From Fodinibius salipaludis (lineage in GTDB: Bacteria; Bacteroidota; Rhodothermia; Balneolales; Balneolaceae), in contig NZ_NSKE01000009.1 in assembly GCF_002287075.1 (NCBI RefSeq), positions 62,001 through 126,000 on the forward strand: a stretch of 64,000 nucleotides of DNA, in the 5' to 3' direction. Positions 46,199 through 55,998 of the stretch are shown piece after piece. The position numbers and the translations under genes are program-made. The notes under the pieces were generated by a model. That model made no database searches and was not told the origin of the DNA. It saw only the letters and a list, made by a program, of their open reading frames with translations. Each line of letters opens with the position of its first letter. The first letter of the stretch is position 1.

Positions 46199-46408
46199 AT
46201 AAATTCTAATATTTACTGGGCTATTCTAATCTTTAAAAGTCGCTTCAATATGTCTTTAATGGGGTTTTACAAAAATTAGAATTTCGGTTCAGTTATTCTA
46301 TTCATGAAAAGGACAGCTAAAATCGGAAAATTATTCCACATATCAGACAGAGCAGACAATATATCTGATATTTTTACACCGATATCTAACCCATAGAAAG
46401 GAATAAAA

Positions 46409-46435
46409 AAGCCCTGAATCTTTAATTCAGGGCTT
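46409..46435 (-). terminator. Terminator of the pyruvate dehydrogenase E2 gene
   Basis: AAGCCCTGAAT pairs with ATTCAGGGCTT around a five-base loop. On the minus strand it is followed by TTTTTATTCC. It lies 29 bases past the pdhC stop. Confidence 0.85.
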
Positions 46436-46463
46436 CAAAAATAGTTTTGTTAAGAGGTAACTC

Positions 46464-47738
46464 TTAAAGCACCAATCCCAATGGATTCTCAAGCATACTC
46501 TTGAGTGTATTCAAGAACTTCGCGGCAACTACACCATCCACAATGCGATGATCACTGGACAGTGTAACCTTCATCCGCTTGCCGGGTACTACCTCGCCAT
46601 CCTCAACAACGGGTTCTTCACGGATAGCTCCAACGGCAAGAATACAGGCGTTCGGCGGATTGATAATAGCAGTAAACTCTTCAATACCAAACATCCCCAA
46701 ATTACTGACTGTAAACGTACTGCCCTCCATCTCTTCAGGCTGTAAGTCACGATTCTGCGCCTTTTCAATCAGCACTTTGCTTTCGGCCGCAATCTGCTGC
46801 AGCCCTTTCTGATCAGTATTATCAATAACCGGAGTAAGCAATCCTTCATCAATGCCCACGGCAACAGCAACATTGACATCACCGTGTTCTACTATCTTAT
46901 CACCGTGCCAAGAGCTATTAACTTGCGGATGCTGTCGCAGCGCGGCCGCACATGCTTTTACAACAATATCGTTAAAACTGATCTTGCTTTCGCTGATCTC
47001 GTTAAGCTTCTTACGCGCATCCCAAACCGCACTCATATCAATATCGATAGTCTCATAGAAATGCGGACTGCTGAACTTACTTTCCGAAAGTCGTCGAGCA
47101 ATAGTCTTGCGCATCTGTGATACGCGATGCTCTTTGTCTTCTCGCGATACTGTCGCTGCAGGGGATGCAGCAGTAGGTGCTTTCGATGGCTCGTAGCTTT
47201 CAATATCTCGTTTGATAATTCGTCCATGCGGGCCACTGCCATCTACATTCGCAAGGTTGATGCCCTGCTCCTTGGCCATATTACGCGCCAACGGAGAAGC
47301 TTTAATACGGCCGTCATCAGGTTGACCGTTTCCCTTCTCATCGAGATCACCAAATACAGGATCATAACTTTCCTGTTCTTCATCCTGCCCACTTGCTTCA
47401 TCAACTTCTTTCTCCTTTTCATCAGTCTCCTCTTTATCAGAAGAATCCTCAGAACCGCCTGAAGATTGGGCTTCTTCCAGGATATCACTGATATCTTCTC
47501 CTTCTTCACCAATTACGGCAATCAATCCGCCGAGCGGTACTGCATCACCTTCATTGACAAGAATTTTAAGAATCGTCCCGGCATCAAACACCTCAACCTC
47601 CATCGTTGCCTTGTCGGTTTCCACCTCGGCAATAACATCACCGGATTCTACAGTATCTCCTTCTTCAACATTCCACGCAGCGATAACGCCTTCTTCCATC
47701 GTATCGCTTAGCTTGGGCATTTCAACCTTAACTGCCAT
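46464..47738 (-). CDS. pdhC: Pyruvate dehydrogenase E2 (dihydrolipoamide acetyltransferase)
   Basis: The 424-residue product is the acetyl-transferring core of the cytosolic pyruvate dehydrogenase complex. One lipoyl domain comes first (EMPKLSDTMEEGVIAAWNVEEGD, with the lipoylated Lys in VETDKATMEVEV). A Glu/Asp-rich linker spans about 85-140. Next comes the E3/E1-binding domain (IKASPLARNMAKEQGINLANVDGSGPHGRIIKRDIE). The catalytic domain contains ISFNDIVVKACAAALRQHP and LSSDHRIVDGVVAAKFL with the active His. It lies about 100 bases after pdhB on the same strand and before a terminator. E3 (lpd) is not in the window. It would carry the pyruvate from tyrosine and tryptophan breakdown to acetyl-CoA. 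Confidence 0.95.
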   Translation of the reverse strand: MAVKVEMPKLSDTMEEGVIAAWNVEEGDTVESGDVIAEVETDKATMEVEVFDAGTILKILVNEGDAVPLGGLIAVIGEEGEDISDILEEAQSSGGSEDSSDKEETDEKEKEVDEASGQDEEQESYDPVFGDLDEKGNGQPDDGRIKASPLARNMAKEQGINLANVDGSGPHGRIIKRDIESYEPSKAPTAASPAATVSREDKEHRVSQMRKTIARRLSESKFSSPHFYETIDIDMSAVWDARKKLNEISESKISFNDIVVKACAAALRQHPQVNSSWHGDKIVEHGDVNVAVAVGIDEGLLTPVIDNTDQKGLQQIAAESKVLIEKAQNRDLQPEEMEGSTFTVSNLGMFGIEEFTAIINPPNACILAVGAIREEPVVEDGEVVPGKRMKVTLSSDHRIVDGVVAAKFLNTLKSMLENPLGLVL

Positions 47739-47801
47739 AGTAGTTAAATTTAAATCGTTTACTGATTGTAATTTTATTCAACAAAACAAATTTGAAAATT
47801 A

Positions 47802-47823
47802 GTGTCATCCTGAATTTAACTCA
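47802..47823. repeat. Short dispersed repeat (GTGTCATCCTGAA...TCAG)
   Basis: GTGTCATCCTGAATTTAACT-CAG carries the same 'TGTCAnnCTGAA' core as the element at 7796-7820. Only a short stem is possible (CTGA with TCAG). It is a probable decayed copy of the same repeat family. Confidence 0.35.
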
Positions 47824-47839
47824 GAAAAACACTCGGAAA

Positions 47840-48823
47840 TTACTTACGATAAGTAACAGTATTAATTGCATCTATTACCTGGTCCGGACTTGGTAACCAC
47901 TCATCAAACAAATTCTTAGCAAAGGGCGCATTTGTATCCGGAAGCGTTACCCGCTGTACAGGGGCATCGAGATAGTCAAACGCCTCGCGCTGAATCAAGT
48001 ATCCAACCTCGGCCGCCAACCCGCCAAACGGATGTGCTTCATCCACAATTACACAGCGGTTTGTTTTACGGATTGATTTCACAATCGTTTCAATGTCCAG
48101 TGGTTTTACCGTACGAGGATCAATAATTTCCACATCTACATCCTCCTTGGCCAGCTTTTCAGCCGCTTGGGTAGCAACGTGATACATCTTTCCATGTGCA
48201 ACAACCGTTACGTCACTTCCCTCACGTTTCACCTTGGCCTTACCGATCGGAATGGTAAAATCATCTTCCTCGGGCACTTCACCTTTAAGGCCGTACATCT
48301 GCTCCGATTCCATAAAAAGCACCGGGTTGTCATCCCGAATAGCCGACTTCAACAATCCTTTGGCATCAGCCGGTTCAGAAGTATAAATCACTTTGAGTCC
48401 GGGAAAATGTGCATACATCGAATCATACGAAACCGAGTGCGTTGCACTCAACTGTCCCGCCGATGCATTGGGCCCCCGAAATACGATCGGAACCTCAACC
48501 TGCCCGCCAGTCATATACCGCGCCTTCGAAGCATGATTAATAATCTGATCAGCAGCCAGCACGGCAAAGTTAAAGGTCATAAACTCCACGATGGGACGCA
48601 GTCCGTTCATTGCTGCACCCACTCCGATGCCGGCAAAACCAAGCTCCGAAATAGGTGTGTCAATCATACGTTTTGATCCATATTTATCGAGCAGACCTTC
48701 GGTTACCTTATAGGCTCCGTCGTATTCAGCGACTTCTTCACCCATCACAAAAATATCTTCATCCTGGGACATCTCTTCATCAATTGCAGCCCGGATTGCT
48801 TCTCTGAATTGTAACTCAGCCAT
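47840..48823 (-). CDS. pdhB: Pyruvate dehydrogenase E1 beta subunit
   Basis: The 327-residue transketolase-like subunit starts MAELQFREAIRAAIDEEM. It contains VMGEEVAEYDGAYKVTEGL with the thiamine-activating Glu, DTPISELGFAGIGVGAAM, EFMTFNFAVLAADQIINHASK, and FRGPNASAGQLSATHS. It pairs with the alpha subunit upstream (55 bases away) to form E1, which decarboxylates pyruvate and acetylates the E2 lipoyl arm. Confidence 0.95.
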   Translation of the reverse strand: MAELQFREAIRAAIDEEMSQDEDIFVMGEEVAEYDGAYKVTEGLLDKYGSKRMIDTPISELGFAGIGVGAAMNGLRPIVEFMTFNFAVLAADQIINHASKARYMTGGQVEVPIVFRGPNASAGQLSATHSVSYDSMYAHFPGLKVIYTSEPADAKGLLKSAIRDDNPVLFMESEQMYGLKGEVPEEDDFTIPIGKAKVKREGSDVTVVAHGKMYHVATQAAEKLAKEDVDVEIIDPRTVKPLDIETIVKSIRKTNRCVIVDEAHPFGGLAAEVGYLIQREAFDYLDAPVQRVTLPDTNAPFAKNLFDEWLPSPDQVIDAINTVTYRK

Positions 48824-48877
48824 TTCTATATAGTTATTTCAAAAATTGTCAATTCGCAGTTTTCTAAATTCTATATC

Positions 48878-49984
48878 CTATTTATGGAAAGGATAATCAT
48901 CTTCAGCAAACATGTGATCGTAAAGCGCTTCTTTTTCGGGGAAATCGCTCTCCTCAGCAAAATCGATCGCTTCCATCACCGTATCTTCCACACTATCCTC
49001 AATTTCTTCTGCCTTGTCTTCATCAATAATATCTTCATCCAACAAGTAATTTTTAATACGCGCTACCGGATCGAGCTCTTCGTATTCCTCGAGCTCATCA
49101 CTTGTACGATATTTCATCGGATCAGACATCGAGTGACCGCGATAACGATAGGTACGAATCTCCACAAACCAAGGTTCTGAGTTTTCTCGAACATCGGCAG
49201 CAATTTCTTTCATATTTTCATAAACAGTGAGCACGTCCATGCCGTTAATGACTCTTTTCTTCATATTGAACCCATCAGCGCGATCCACAATCTCACCGGT
49301 AGAGTGTCGATGTACGGCCGTACCCATTGCGTACCCGTTGTTTTCTACGGCATAAATGCAAGGCAACCCCCAATTCTGACTCATATTTAACGTTTCGTGC
49401 AGGGCACCCTGTGGTACAGCTCCATCGCCAAGGAAACAAGCAGTAACACGGTTATTTTGCTTGTATTTATTGGCAAAGGCGATTCCTCCTCCAAGAGGAA
49501 TATGTCCGCCTACAATTCCGTATCCGCCCCAAAAATGCTCATCTACATTGGCAAAGTGCATCGAACCGCCCTTCCCTTTCGAGCAGCCGGTCACTTTTCC
49601 ATAGAGCTCAGCCATTCCTTCTTTAGGAGACACACCGCGAACCAACCCCCAGCCATGATCGCGATAAGCCGTAATAATATCATCGTCATTATTCAGGGCG
49701 TAAGTCGTTCCCGTAGAAATTGCCTCCTGCCCCATATAGAGGTGAAGGAATCCACCGAACTTCCCTTTTTGATACATCTGCATAGCGCGCTCCTCAAACC
49801 GGCGCTGCAAATACATCTGCTCAAACATATCGACGACGTCATCGTCTAATAAGTCGAGATCACTATGTTTTTTTTCTGTGGGATCGGGCAATTCCGTACT
49901 ACGAACAATTTCTCCGTTGGTTCGGATACCAGTCCCTTTTGGGGTAAACGTAACTTTTTCTGCGTTTTTTTCTTTTTTAGCCAT
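48878..49984 (-). CDS. pdhA: Pyruvate dehydrogenase E1 alpha subunit
   Basis: The 368-residue thiamine diphosphate enzyme has the TPP motif GDGAVPQGALHETLNMSQNWGLPCIYAVENNGYAMGT (GDG to NN). It also has QEAISTGTTYALNNDDDIITAYRDHGWGLVRG and the phosphorylation-loop-like RYRGHSMSDPMKYRTSDEL. It is the first gene of the pdhABC unit on the minus strand. The N-terminal 50 residues are a charged extension (AKKEKNAEKVTFTPKGTGI). Confidence 0.95.
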   Translation of the reverse strand: MAKKEKNAEKVTFTPKGTGIRTNGEIVRSTELPDPTEKKHSDLDLLDDDVVDMFEQMYLQRRFEERAMQMYQKGKFGGFLHLYMGQEAISTGTTYALNNDDDIITAYRDHGWGLVRGVSPKEGMAELYGKVTGCSKGKGGSMHFANVDEHFWGGYGIVGGHIPLGGGIAFANKYKQNNRVTACFLGDGAVPQGALHETLNMSQNWGLPCIYAVENNGYAMGTAVHRHSTGEIVDRADGFNMKKRVINGMDVLTVYENMKEIAADVRENSEPWFVEIRTYRYRGHSMSDPMKYRTSDELEEYEELDPVARIKNYLLDEDIIDEDKAEEIEDSVEDTVMEAIDFAEESDFPEKEALYDHMFAEDDYPFHK

Positions 49985-50091
49985 AATATCTTTTAACAGC
50001 AGGTTAGCTGTTACAACGTTTCAATTGAAAATTTCTATCAACTTACGGTCAGAAAATATACCTAAAATTATGGAAGATTACAGGTAATCAG

Positions 50092-52761
50092 TTAATCTAA
50101 ATGTTTGTTGATTATTGCCGGAAGCTGATCAAATAATTCCTTCAGCTTTTCGGGCTTTCGTCCGCCAGCGGTAGCCAGGTTCGGCTGTCCGCCGCCACCG
50201 CCACCCAGCATCTGTCCGAGTTCACCAACCAGAACACCAGCCTTTAATTCTTTTTCTTTAATCAGATCATCAGTTACAGCCGCCATCACATACACTTTTT
50301 CTTCTTCAGAATCTTTGGCACCGAGGACTGTAACTGTTCCCTCTTTCCGTTTATCGAGTGATTCATACCCCAGCTGCTTCAACAGATCCATATCCGCATG
50401 AGGCACTTCACCAGACACCAATTTGATACCGTTATTTAGCTCCCGGGCATTTTGAATAAGCCCATCCAGCTTGGAAGCACTTTGTTGCTTGCGCAATTCC
50501 TCCACCTCCTTCTCCAGCTCTTTACGCTCCTCAATAAGCTGGTGAATATCACGCACCAGATCCTGGCTCTGTCCTATCTCCGAGCGAATTTTCTGCACCA
50601 GCTCGTTTTCCCGGCGTAAATATTCATCCACACTTTTGCCCACTTTGGCTTCGATGCGACGGATCCCGGCCGCAGCTGATGATTCGCCGGTAAAACGGAA
50701 GTAGCCAATTTCACCGGTGGCATCCACATGCGTTCCGCCACAAAGCTCCATCGAATAATCGGGATCAAAAGAAATTACGCGTACTTTATCCCCGTACTTC
50801 TCACCAAAGAGCATGGTAGCCCCACGCTCTTTTGCCTCATCAATAGGCACATTGCGATCTTCTTGTTTGGGGATATTCTGCTGGATTCGTTCGTTAACGA
50901 TTCCTTCAATCTGATTAAGTTCTTTATTTGTAATCTGCTCATAATGTGAAAAATCGAACCGCAAATGTTGCTCATCAACCAGCGATCCCTTCTGCGCAAT
51001 GTGGTCACCCAGTACCTGCTTTAGAGCGGCATGAACCAAGTGGGTAGCGGAGTGGTGCTTTCTAATTTCCCCACGCCGGTCGCCATTGACCATCGCCTCC
51101 CACTCTCCACCGGGATCTTCAGGCAGCTTATCAACGACATGAATGTAACCGTCCGGCGATTTTTGCACGTCCAGCACCCGCAGGTGTTCATCGCCGTTAC
51201 TGATGATACCCGTGTCGGCAACCTGCCCTCCGCTTTCGGCATAAAAGGGCGTTCTATCGAGGATAATAACCCCACGGTCATCTTCTTTGCGAAACATCTT
51301 AATATTCCCCCATGCCGACAGTGAATCGTAACCTACGAACTCAAAGTCATCGGTATCGGTCACGGCAATCCAATCCTTGGAGGATGACTGATCAACATTG
51401 AAATTACCCGCAGCACGAGCACGTTCCTTCTGCTCTTTCATGCGCTTGTTAAATCCTTCTACATCGACTTCTACGCCGCGCTCACGAGCCATAAGCTGTG
51501 TCAGGTCGATGGGAAATCCGTACGTATCGTGCAGCTTAAAGGCATCTTCACCGGATATCTCATCCTTGCCTTCCGCCATTTCGTTGAACAACTCAATGCC
51601 CTGTCCCAGCGTATTTAAAAAACTTTTCTCTTCGGATTGAATAACATTCTGCACATAATCCTGCTGGTTAATAAGAACAGGAAATACCTCCTTAAACTGT
51701 TCCGCCAACGTTGGCACCAGTTTAAAGAAAAACGGGTTTTTCAGGTCTAACTTATCCCAGCCGTAACGGATGGCACGCCGTAAAATACGTCGAACTACAA
51801 ATCCGCGACCTTCATTGCCGGGCGATACGCCATCAGCAATCGAAAAACTTACCGCTCGAATATGGTCGGCAATCACGCGCATTGCTATATCGATCTCTTC
51901 CTTATCACCATAGGTAACGTCTGCCAGCTCACCAATTTTGTTGAGAAGCGGAGCGAAAAGGTCGGTATCGTAATTCGATTTTTTGCCCTGAAGTACAGCA
52001 CAAATACGCTCAAAACCCATGCCGGTATCCACGTGCTGGGCAGGTAATTTTTCGAGCGAGCCGTCAGGCTGACGATTAAACTGAATAAAGACGAGATTCC
52101 AAATCTCCATGACGCGCGGGTCATCCATATTCACGAGCTCAGCCCCATCTATCTCCTTGCGTTCCTCATCGGGACGAATATCCACATGCACTTCGGAACA
52201 CGGACCGCACGGACCGGTTTCGCCCATTTCCCAAAAGTTGTCCTTCTTATCAAATTTCAAGATGTGATCGGGATCGATGGACGTTTCTTCTTCCCATAAT
52301 TCAATAGACTCCTGATCTACCGGCAGTCCATCGTCTTCATCCCCTTCAAAAACAGTGGCATACAGCCGATCCGGATCAAGTCCCCATTCATCAACGAGCA
52401 GCTCCCATCCCCATCGAATAGCTTCGCGCTTAAAATAATCACCAAACGACCAGTTACCGAGCATTTCAAAAAGCGTGTGGTGATAGGTGTCATACCCCAC
52501 TTCCTCGAGGTCGTTATGCTTTCCACTGACACGAATACACCGCTGACTATCTACCGCGCGCTGCCAAGTTTCCCCTTCCTTTTCATAACCAGATTGTTCA
52601 TCCAGAAAAATCGGCTTAAACTGATTCATCCCTGCATTTGTGAACAACAAAGTGGGGTCATTCTGGGGTACAACCGGAGCACTTGGAACAATCAGATGAT
52701 TTTTTTCTTTGAAAAAGTCCAGAAATTCCTGGCGAATTTGTGCAGAGCTCTTGTGGGACAT
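50092..52761 (-). CDS. alaS: Alanyl-tRNA synthetase
   Basis: The 889-residue product is a complete class II AlaRS. The aminoacylation core has FLDFFKEKNHLIVPSAPVVP, FTNAGMNQFKPIFL and MGETGPCGPCSEVHVD. The editing domain has zinc-binding HHSATHLVHAAL and CGGTHVDATGEIG. The C-terminal domain ends LGQMLGGGGGGQPNLATAGG, which is characteristic. It charges tRNA-Ala in the cytosol. It is divergent from the DUF502 gene with 168 bases between. It is a normal housekeeping gene of typical length. Confidence 0.97.
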   Translation of the reverse strand: MSHKSSAQIRQEFLDFFKEKNHLIVPSAPVVPQNDPTLLFTNAGMNQFKPIFLDEQSGYEKEGETWQRAVDSQRCIRVSGKHNDLEEVGYDTYHHTLFEMLGNWSFGDYFKREAIRWGWELLVDEWGLDPDRLYATVFEGDEDDGLPVDQESIELWEEETSIDPDHILKFDKKDNFWEMGETGPCGPCSEVHVDIRPDEERKEIDGAELVNMDDPRVMEIWNLVFIQFNRQPDGSLEKLPAQHVDTGMGFERICAVLQGKKSNYDTDLFAPLLNKIGELADVTYGDKEEIDIAMRVIADHIRAVSFSIADGVSPGNEGRGFVVRRILRRAIRYGWDKLDLKNPFFFKLVPTLAEQFKEVFPVLINQQDYVQNVIQSEEKSFLNTLGQGIELFNEMAEGKDEISGEDAFKLHDTYGFPIDLTQLMARERGVEVDVEGFNKRMKEQKERARAAGNFNVDQSSSKDWIAVTDTDDFEFVGYDSLSAWGNIKMFRKEDDRGVIILDRTPFYAESGGQVADTGIISNGDEHLRVLDVQKSPDGYIHVVDKLPEDPGGEWEAMVNGDRRGEIRKHHSATHLVHAALKQVLGDHIAQKGSLVDEQHLRFDFSHYEQITNKELNQIEGIVNERIQQNIPKQEDRNVPIDEAKERGATMLFGEKYGDKVRVISFDPDYSMELCGGTHVDATGEIGYFRFTGESSAAAGIRRIEAKVGKSVDEYLRRENELVQKIRSEIGQSQDLVRDIHQLIEERKELEKEVEELRKQQSASKLDGLIQNARELNNGIKLVSGEVPHADMDLLKQLGYESLDKRKEGTVTVLGAKDSEEEKVYVMAAVTDDLIKEKELKAGVLVGELGQMLGGGGGGQPNLATAGGRKPEKLKELFDQLPAIINKHLD

Positions 52762-52929
52762 CAGTTTTATTTACCTTAATTGTATATTATTCAGACCGTT
52801 GAAAATAGCAAAAATAAGTGTTGAACTCATCTTAAAAACGAATCAACTAAAAGCCCCTGTTGCACAGGGTCGTCTGCCATAATAAATTGCGTTCATTTAA
52901 CTGTCATTAAAATCAAAAATAACATTAAC

Positions 52930-53514
52930 ATGCGTCCCATTATTAATAATTTTCTGCGTGGGCTATTACTTGTTTTTCCAATCGTAGCAACCATCTATGT
53001 CATCTTTTCCGCTATCCGTTGGTCGAACAACTTTTTTAATAATCTGCTTTTTGAATGGCTGAGTATTGACATTCCGGGATTGGGCATTATCACTGTTTTC
53101 TTTGGTATTTCAGCCATTGGATACATCTTTTCGAGAGCTATCACCAAGCCTATTGTCACATACTTTGAGCGATTCTTTAAAAAAGTTCCTTTCATCAAAA
53201 TTATCTACACTTCACTCAAAGAACTTACCGAAGCATTTGTTGGTGATAAAAAGCGTTTTAATAAACCCGTTATCATTGACTTGGGAGGTATGGAAGCCAA
53301 ACGTATTGGATTTGTAACTCAAAAAGATTTAAGAGTATTGGGAGTTGAAGAGGTTGAGGATATGGTCGCTGTTTACTGTCCACATTCCTATAACTTTTCC
53401 GGCAATTTGTTTTTAATACCTGCCAAAAATGTCACTCCCATTGACTTCAATTCTTCTGATGTAATGAAGTACATTGTCTCCGGCGGCGTTACAAATATGA
53501 CTGACAATAAATAA
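52930..53514 (+). CDS. DUF502-family membrane protein
   Basis: The 194-residue product has two membrane helices (FLRGLLLVFPIVATIYVIFSAIRW near the start and PGLGIITVFFGISAIGYIF near 60). The DUF502 core follows: FFKKVPFIKIIYTSLKELTEAFVGD, PVIIDLGGMEAKRIGFVTQ, and VAVYCPHSYNFSGNLFLIP. The family is widely conserved and its function is unresolved. It is transcribed alone between alaS and the ferredoxin reductase gene. Confidence 0.85.
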   Translation: MRPIINNFLRGLLLVFPIVATIYVIFSAIRWSNNFFNNLLFEWLSIDIPGLGIITVFFGISAIGYIFSRAITKPIVTYFERFFKKVPFIKIIYTSLKELTEAFVGDKKRFNKPVIIDLGGMEAKRIGFVTQKDLRVLGVEEVEDMVAVYCPHSYNFSGNLFLIPAKNVTPIDFNSSDVMKYIVSGGVTNMTDNK

Positions 53515-53551
53515 GTACCCTACAATAGATAAACAGCAATTGGTCGCCAAA

Positions 53552-54478
53552 TCAATAAACTTCAACAAAGGTACGGGCAGAAGATTTAACGTATCTTTTT
53601 AGATCTCTGTCGTCCCACTCATCGGGCATTTTGCCGGATGCCGGTTCACGAACATCCAGATACTGTGTGAGTCCTTTTTTAGCTAATGACCGATAAATAC
53701 CACTTTCCATCCCTTTAAGTCCACAAATATACATCAAAGTATTCTCCTGCTCCATAAGAGGATCAAGTAACTCGGCCTCATCCCACAAACAGGTTTGAAC
53801 ATATTTTTTGGTACCGTCCGGACGTCGATCTTCACGGGAAATGTGGGGTAGGTAATGAAAATTATCGTATTCCTCATTCAAAGATTCAAAGTAATCAGCA
53901 TAAAGCAAATCTGTTCGATAAGCACAGCCAAATATCAGGACAATTTCATTTTCGAAACCGTTGTCAAGAAGTTCTTTAATCATTCCCCGGTAGGGAGCAA
54001 TACCCGTTCCTGTAGCAAAAAAAACATAATTAAAATCAGTGGCATTTTCGGGCAGTAGAAAACGCCGTCCGCTGGGTCCGGTCATTTTAACCTTATCACC
54101 GGGTTGCAGATCTGCAAGATAATTGGAACAAACTCCCAGATAAAGCTCATTATTATCAAACTCTTCGATCGTTCGTTTAACGGTAGTTGATATCAGATGG
54201 GATTTGCCGCCCTCCCCTTTTGTAGGAGATGCCACCGAATAAAGCCGCAATTTATAATCGCGTCCCTTTTCATTTTTACCGGGGGGTAAAATACCAATGG
54301 ACTGCCCCACACGAACGTGGCCTTCCAAATCTGTTCCGGAAATATCGAAAGTCACATGACGTACAAAGTTGGGACTACTTTCTTTAGTACAAATCCTGTT
54401 TTCAACAATGGGAGCCTCAACAGGGTCTTTGGGTGTATAGATATTTAATTCTACTTCTGGGAGTTTAATCTCCGGCAT
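53552..54478 (-). CDS. Ferredoxin-NADP(+) reductase, plant type
   Basis: The 308-residue flavoprotein has the FAD-binding RLYSVASP and VCSNYLADLQPGDKVKMTGPSG. The NADP motif GTGIAPYRGMIKELL is followed by CAYRTDLLYADYFESL, and the protein ends in KSSARTFVEVY with the terminal Tyr that stacks on the flavin. It exchanges electrons between ferredoxin and NADPH in the cytosol. It is convergent to the DUF502 gene. The N-terminal 35 residues include IYTPKDPVEAPIVENRICT. It is assigned to the petH/plant-type class by motif, not named. Confidence 0.9.
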   Translation of the reverse strand: MPEIKLPEVELNIYTPKDPVEAPIVENRICTKESSPNFVRHVTFDISGTDLEGHVRVGQSIGILPPGKNEKGRDYKLRLYSVASPTKGEGGKSHLISTTVKRTIEEFDNNELYLGVCSNYLADLQPGDKVKMTGPSGRRFLLPENATDFNYVFFATGTGIAPYRGMIKELLDNGFENEIVLIFGCAYRTDLLYADYFESLNEEYDNFHYLPHISREDRRPDGTKKYVQTCLWDEAELLDPLMEQENTLMYICGLKGMESGIYRSLAKKGLTQYLDVREPASGKMPDEWDDRDLKRYVKSSARTFVEVY

Positions 54479-54684
54479 AACTGTTATTTGAGAACGTTAT
54501 TTAGATCTGATTTAAACGGCTATGAACTTGTAAATGTTCAGCCAAAATTACAAGCGAATTTTACGATCATTACAGCTTAGGAAAACCACCTTCCATAAAG
54601 AACTAAGTTAGAGTAAACGCTTTCAAAGTTGAGATCAAAATGCAAAAATAAATTCAGCATGACATATTATTTCTATTAAATAAA

Positions 54685-54711
54685 AAAGGTCCGCCAATCA
54701 GGCGGACCTTT
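54685..54711 (-). terminator. Terminator of the outer-membrane barrel gene
   Basis: AAAGGTCCGCC pairs with GGCGGACCTTT over an 11-bp stem with a five-base loop. On the minus strand it is followed by TTTATTTAATAG. Confidence 0.85.
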
Positions 54712-54732
54712 ACTCAAGTAGCTATACCAAAA

Positions 54733-55311
54733 TTATAGGTAGAGCATCAGACCGGCTGTGAATACATTCCCGTTATAATTGGTGTTATCAGTGCTCACTT
54801 CATTCTCGTTGGGATTTAGAAACAAATAACGATAGTCGAAGTTGAGAGCTGCATTTTCATTGATAGGCAGCTCTACTCCAAAGCCGAGGTGATAGCCGAA
54901 GTTAAATTCATTATCGACGTCATCAACAACTCCTTCAAATTCATAAATGGTGTAGTAGGCTCCTAAACCTGCAACACCGTAAGGAGCAAAATTCTTACTT
55001 ACTGGCAAAAACATGAGTGCAGAGGCAGTCACCGGCACAAACTTCGTTTCGAAAGATTGTCCCCCGATGTTGTACTCCTGACCTGCATAATATTCAACTG
55101 ATCCCTCTACACCAAGTACCGATCCAAGACGTGCACGGGTTTGAGCACCAAAATAAAAATTTCCATTATCAGCATCATTGGCCTTGTAGTATCCCAAACG
55201 TGGACCAATGCCCAAAGTGTTTTTTATTGTTGCATCGGATGATGTTTGGGCTTCTACAGCCATCGGTGCAAATATAAAAGCAATAAGCGGTAACAGTAAT
55301 AATTTTCTCAT
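54733..55311 (-). CDS. Outer-membrane beta-barrel protein (OmpX/OmpW-like fold)
   Basis: The product is 192 residues from the ATG at 55311, which gives a signal peptide (RKLLLLPLIAFIFAPMAVEAQ); a longer start at 55341 would precede it with unrelated residues. The mature part has eight predicted amphipathic strands with aromatic girdles (LGIGPRLGYYKANDADNGNFYFGAQTR, FVPVTASALMFLPV, GYHLGFGVELPINENAALNFDYRYLFLN, NVFTAGLMLYL), typical of small eight-stranded barrels. The protein ends in an aromatic-hydrophobic strand ending in L. It is monocistronic with its own terminator and a long palindrome before the start. Its ligand or function is unknown. Confidence 0.83.
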   Translation of the reverse strand: MRKLLLLPLIAFIFAPMAVEAQTSSDATIKNTLGIGPRLGYYKANDADNGNFYFGAQTRARLGSVLGVEGSVEYYAGQEYNIGGQSFETKFVPVTASALMFLPVSKNFAPYGVAGLGAYYTIYEFEGVVDDVDNEFNFGYHLGFGVELPINENAALNFDYRYLFLNPNENEVSTDNTNYNGNVFTAGLMLYL

Positions 55312-55319
55312 AATAAATT

Positions 55320-55344
55320 TAATTGGTTGAAATTCAACCAATTA
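55320..55344. promoter_or_regulatory. Perfect 25-bp interrupted palindrome upstream of the barrel gene
   Basis: The 12-base arms TAATTGGTTGAA and TTCAACCAATTA flank a single central A. It starts nine bases before the start codon of the outer-membrane barrel. A dimeric regulator bound here would block the 5' end of the transcript. Confidence 0.5.
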
Positions 55345-55635
55345 TAAAAAAGAAAACTACTTTTTGTTCCCCGACTTTTCTAAATCGAATAGGAAGATCT
55401 ACTTTGAATATAGGATTCAGTAAACACCTTAAGCGCTATGTATTTATGAATAAATACCAATCCGGTTGTGGCAGGATCACTGCTATAACAGTATTTTCGG
55501 GATTGTCATAACAACCATTGGCAAGTAATATTCAGAGCTATACCCTAACTCCATCTTCATAGGAAGACAACCCCAAAACCCAAGTGGCATTCATCCTGGA
55601 ACTCTACATCAGGTAAAAAGTTGTTCCTACTCTCT

Positions 55636-55998
55636 TCAAGATGCTATATTGAAAGATTTGCTTAAATCAGATTCGGTAATTGGCTTAGATAGGAAATCGA
55701 TATATTCGGTCATTTCTATTTTCTCACGATGAGCTAAATCAGAATTACCGGATATATAAATAACTGGAATCGCCATTTTTTCCTGTATTTTACTCATGGC
55801 TTCAATCCCATCGATTTCTCCTCTTAGGCGGATATCCATCAGAATAATATCGGGACTGAGTTCTAATGCCTTATCTATGGCCTCCTCTCCCGATGAAATT
55901 TTTTCAATGACCTCATGCCCCATATTAGTAACCATGCGTTCAATTAGCATGGCAATAATCATCTCATCTTCAACGATTAATACTTTTTTTGTCTCCAT
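55636..55998 (-). CDS. Single-domain response regulator
   Basis: The product is 120 residues from the ATG at 55998 (the longer TTG reading is less likely). It is a receiver-only protein: acidic pair VEDEM near residue 10, phospho-acceptor Asp in ILMDIRLRGEIDGIEAM near 55, Ser/Thr in VIYISGNSD, and Lys in FLSKPITESDL. It has no output domain, so it probably acts as a CheY-like or phosphorelay intermediate. The LMDIRLRG and SGNSD forms are those seen with histidine-kinase networks of the PAS/GAF type. No histidine kinase is in the window. Confidence 0.88.
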   Translation of the reverse strand: METKKVLIVEDEMIIAMLIERMVTNMGHEVIEKISSGEEAIDKALELSPDIILMDIRLRGEIDGIEAMSKIQEKMAIPVIYISGNSDLAHREKIEMTEYIDFLSKPITESDLSKSFNIAS

